Part shown: positions 7,681 to 7,918 of the stretch, piece after piece
How the letters are laid out: each line of letters starts with the position of its first letter
Position numbering within the stretch: the first letter of the stretch is position 1
DNA from: Dysgonamonadaceae bacterium
GTDB taxonomy: Bacteria > Bacteroidota > Bacteroidia > Bacteroidales > Azobacteroidaceae
DNA length: 7,918 nucleotides
Assembly (NCBI GenBank): GCA_031258895.1
Contig: JAIRMF010000046.1
Coordinates: forward strand, 1-7,918
Direction of reading: 5' to 3'
Notes under the pieces: generated by a model
The model's input: the letters and a program-made list of their open reading frames with translations, nothing else
Told to the model about the DNA's origin: nothing
The model's database searches: none
Program-made: the position numbers and the translations under genes

Positions 7681-7918
7681 GTTTATTTGTTGCGTGAGAT
7701 TTGTTTATTTTCAATTCATCCATGATAAGTCTTGGCATCGAGACGAAGACATGCCAGTATCTTTTGCCCATTCTTCGGGGTTCCTGGAATACGCGATAGA
7801 GCCATTCGAGTTTCATTTCGATCATCCATTCGGGGGATCTTCTGAATTCGGGTCTACCCGAATTGAATTTGAATACCGCTCCGACCCCTATCATGACGCC
7901 TCTGTTGAGGAAGGGTTT
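7664..7918 (-). CDS. WecG/TagA/CpsF-family (GT26) glycosyltransferase, C-terminal end (5' part outside window)
   Basis: The last 84 codons of a gene enter from the right edge. The visible protein contains GVMIGVGAVFKFNSG, then RSPEWM, LEWLYRVFQEPRRMGKRY and a basic tail. This is the conserved C-terminal signature of GT26 enzymes (WecG, TagA, CpsF types), which transfer ManNAc(A) or similar sugars to a lipid-linked acceptor at the inner face of the membrane during surface polysaccharide or teichoic acid synthesis. The exact sugar cannot be read from the tail, so no symbol is given. The frame is open to the window edge, and an internal Met at 7894 is not the start because the motif extends upstream of it. 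Its stop (7664-7666) overlaps the valS ATG, which suggests co-transcription and possible translational coupling. Typical members are about 200-250 residues, so roughly a third is visible. Confidence 0.85.

Overview
The window looks like a chromosomal segment of a Bacteroidota bacterium, most likely order Bacteroidales. Three observations support this. Rho carries the long low-complexity insertion seen in that phylum. Two promoters match the Bacteroides-type consensus (TTTG, 19-nt spacer, TAnnTTTG). ValS and Pgk read like Bacteroidales orthologues, and start codons are preceded by A/T-rich sequence rather than Shine-Dalgarno sites. Nothing in the sequence allows a genus call.

Layout: (1) 1-1989, minus strand: rho, complete at its start and cut by the left window edge a few residues before its stop. 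(2) 1990-2518: intergenic region with two divergent promoters (rho leftward, the secreted protein rightward), an (AC)13 microsatellite and an array of 21-bp tandem repeats. (3) 2519-3694, plus strand: a secreted SUMF/FGE-fold protein, the only rightward gene. (4) 3743-7918, minus strand: a tightly packed run reading right to left. It holds the end of a WecG/TagA/CpsF-type (GT26) glycosyltransferase, a valS that stops after its N-terminal half, pgk and tilS. Gaps are a 17-nt overlap, 16 nt and 43 nt, so these four may be co-transcribed.

Most of the content is housekeeping: transcription termination (Rho), tRNA-Ile2 wobble modification (TilS), glycolysis (Pgk), valyl-tRNA charging (ValS) and surface polysaccharide synthesis (GT26). 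They share expression, not a pathway. The unusual parts are the truncated valS, which lacks the KMSKS and anticodon-binding half, and the locus around the secreted SUMF protein. That locus has a dinucleotide repeat in its leader, a 21-bp (7-codon) repeat array lying in the gene's own open reading frame, and a C-terminus resembling the variable region of a diversity-generating retroelement target. No reverse transcriptase, recombinase, transposase, CRISPR array, rRNA or tRNA gene was found.
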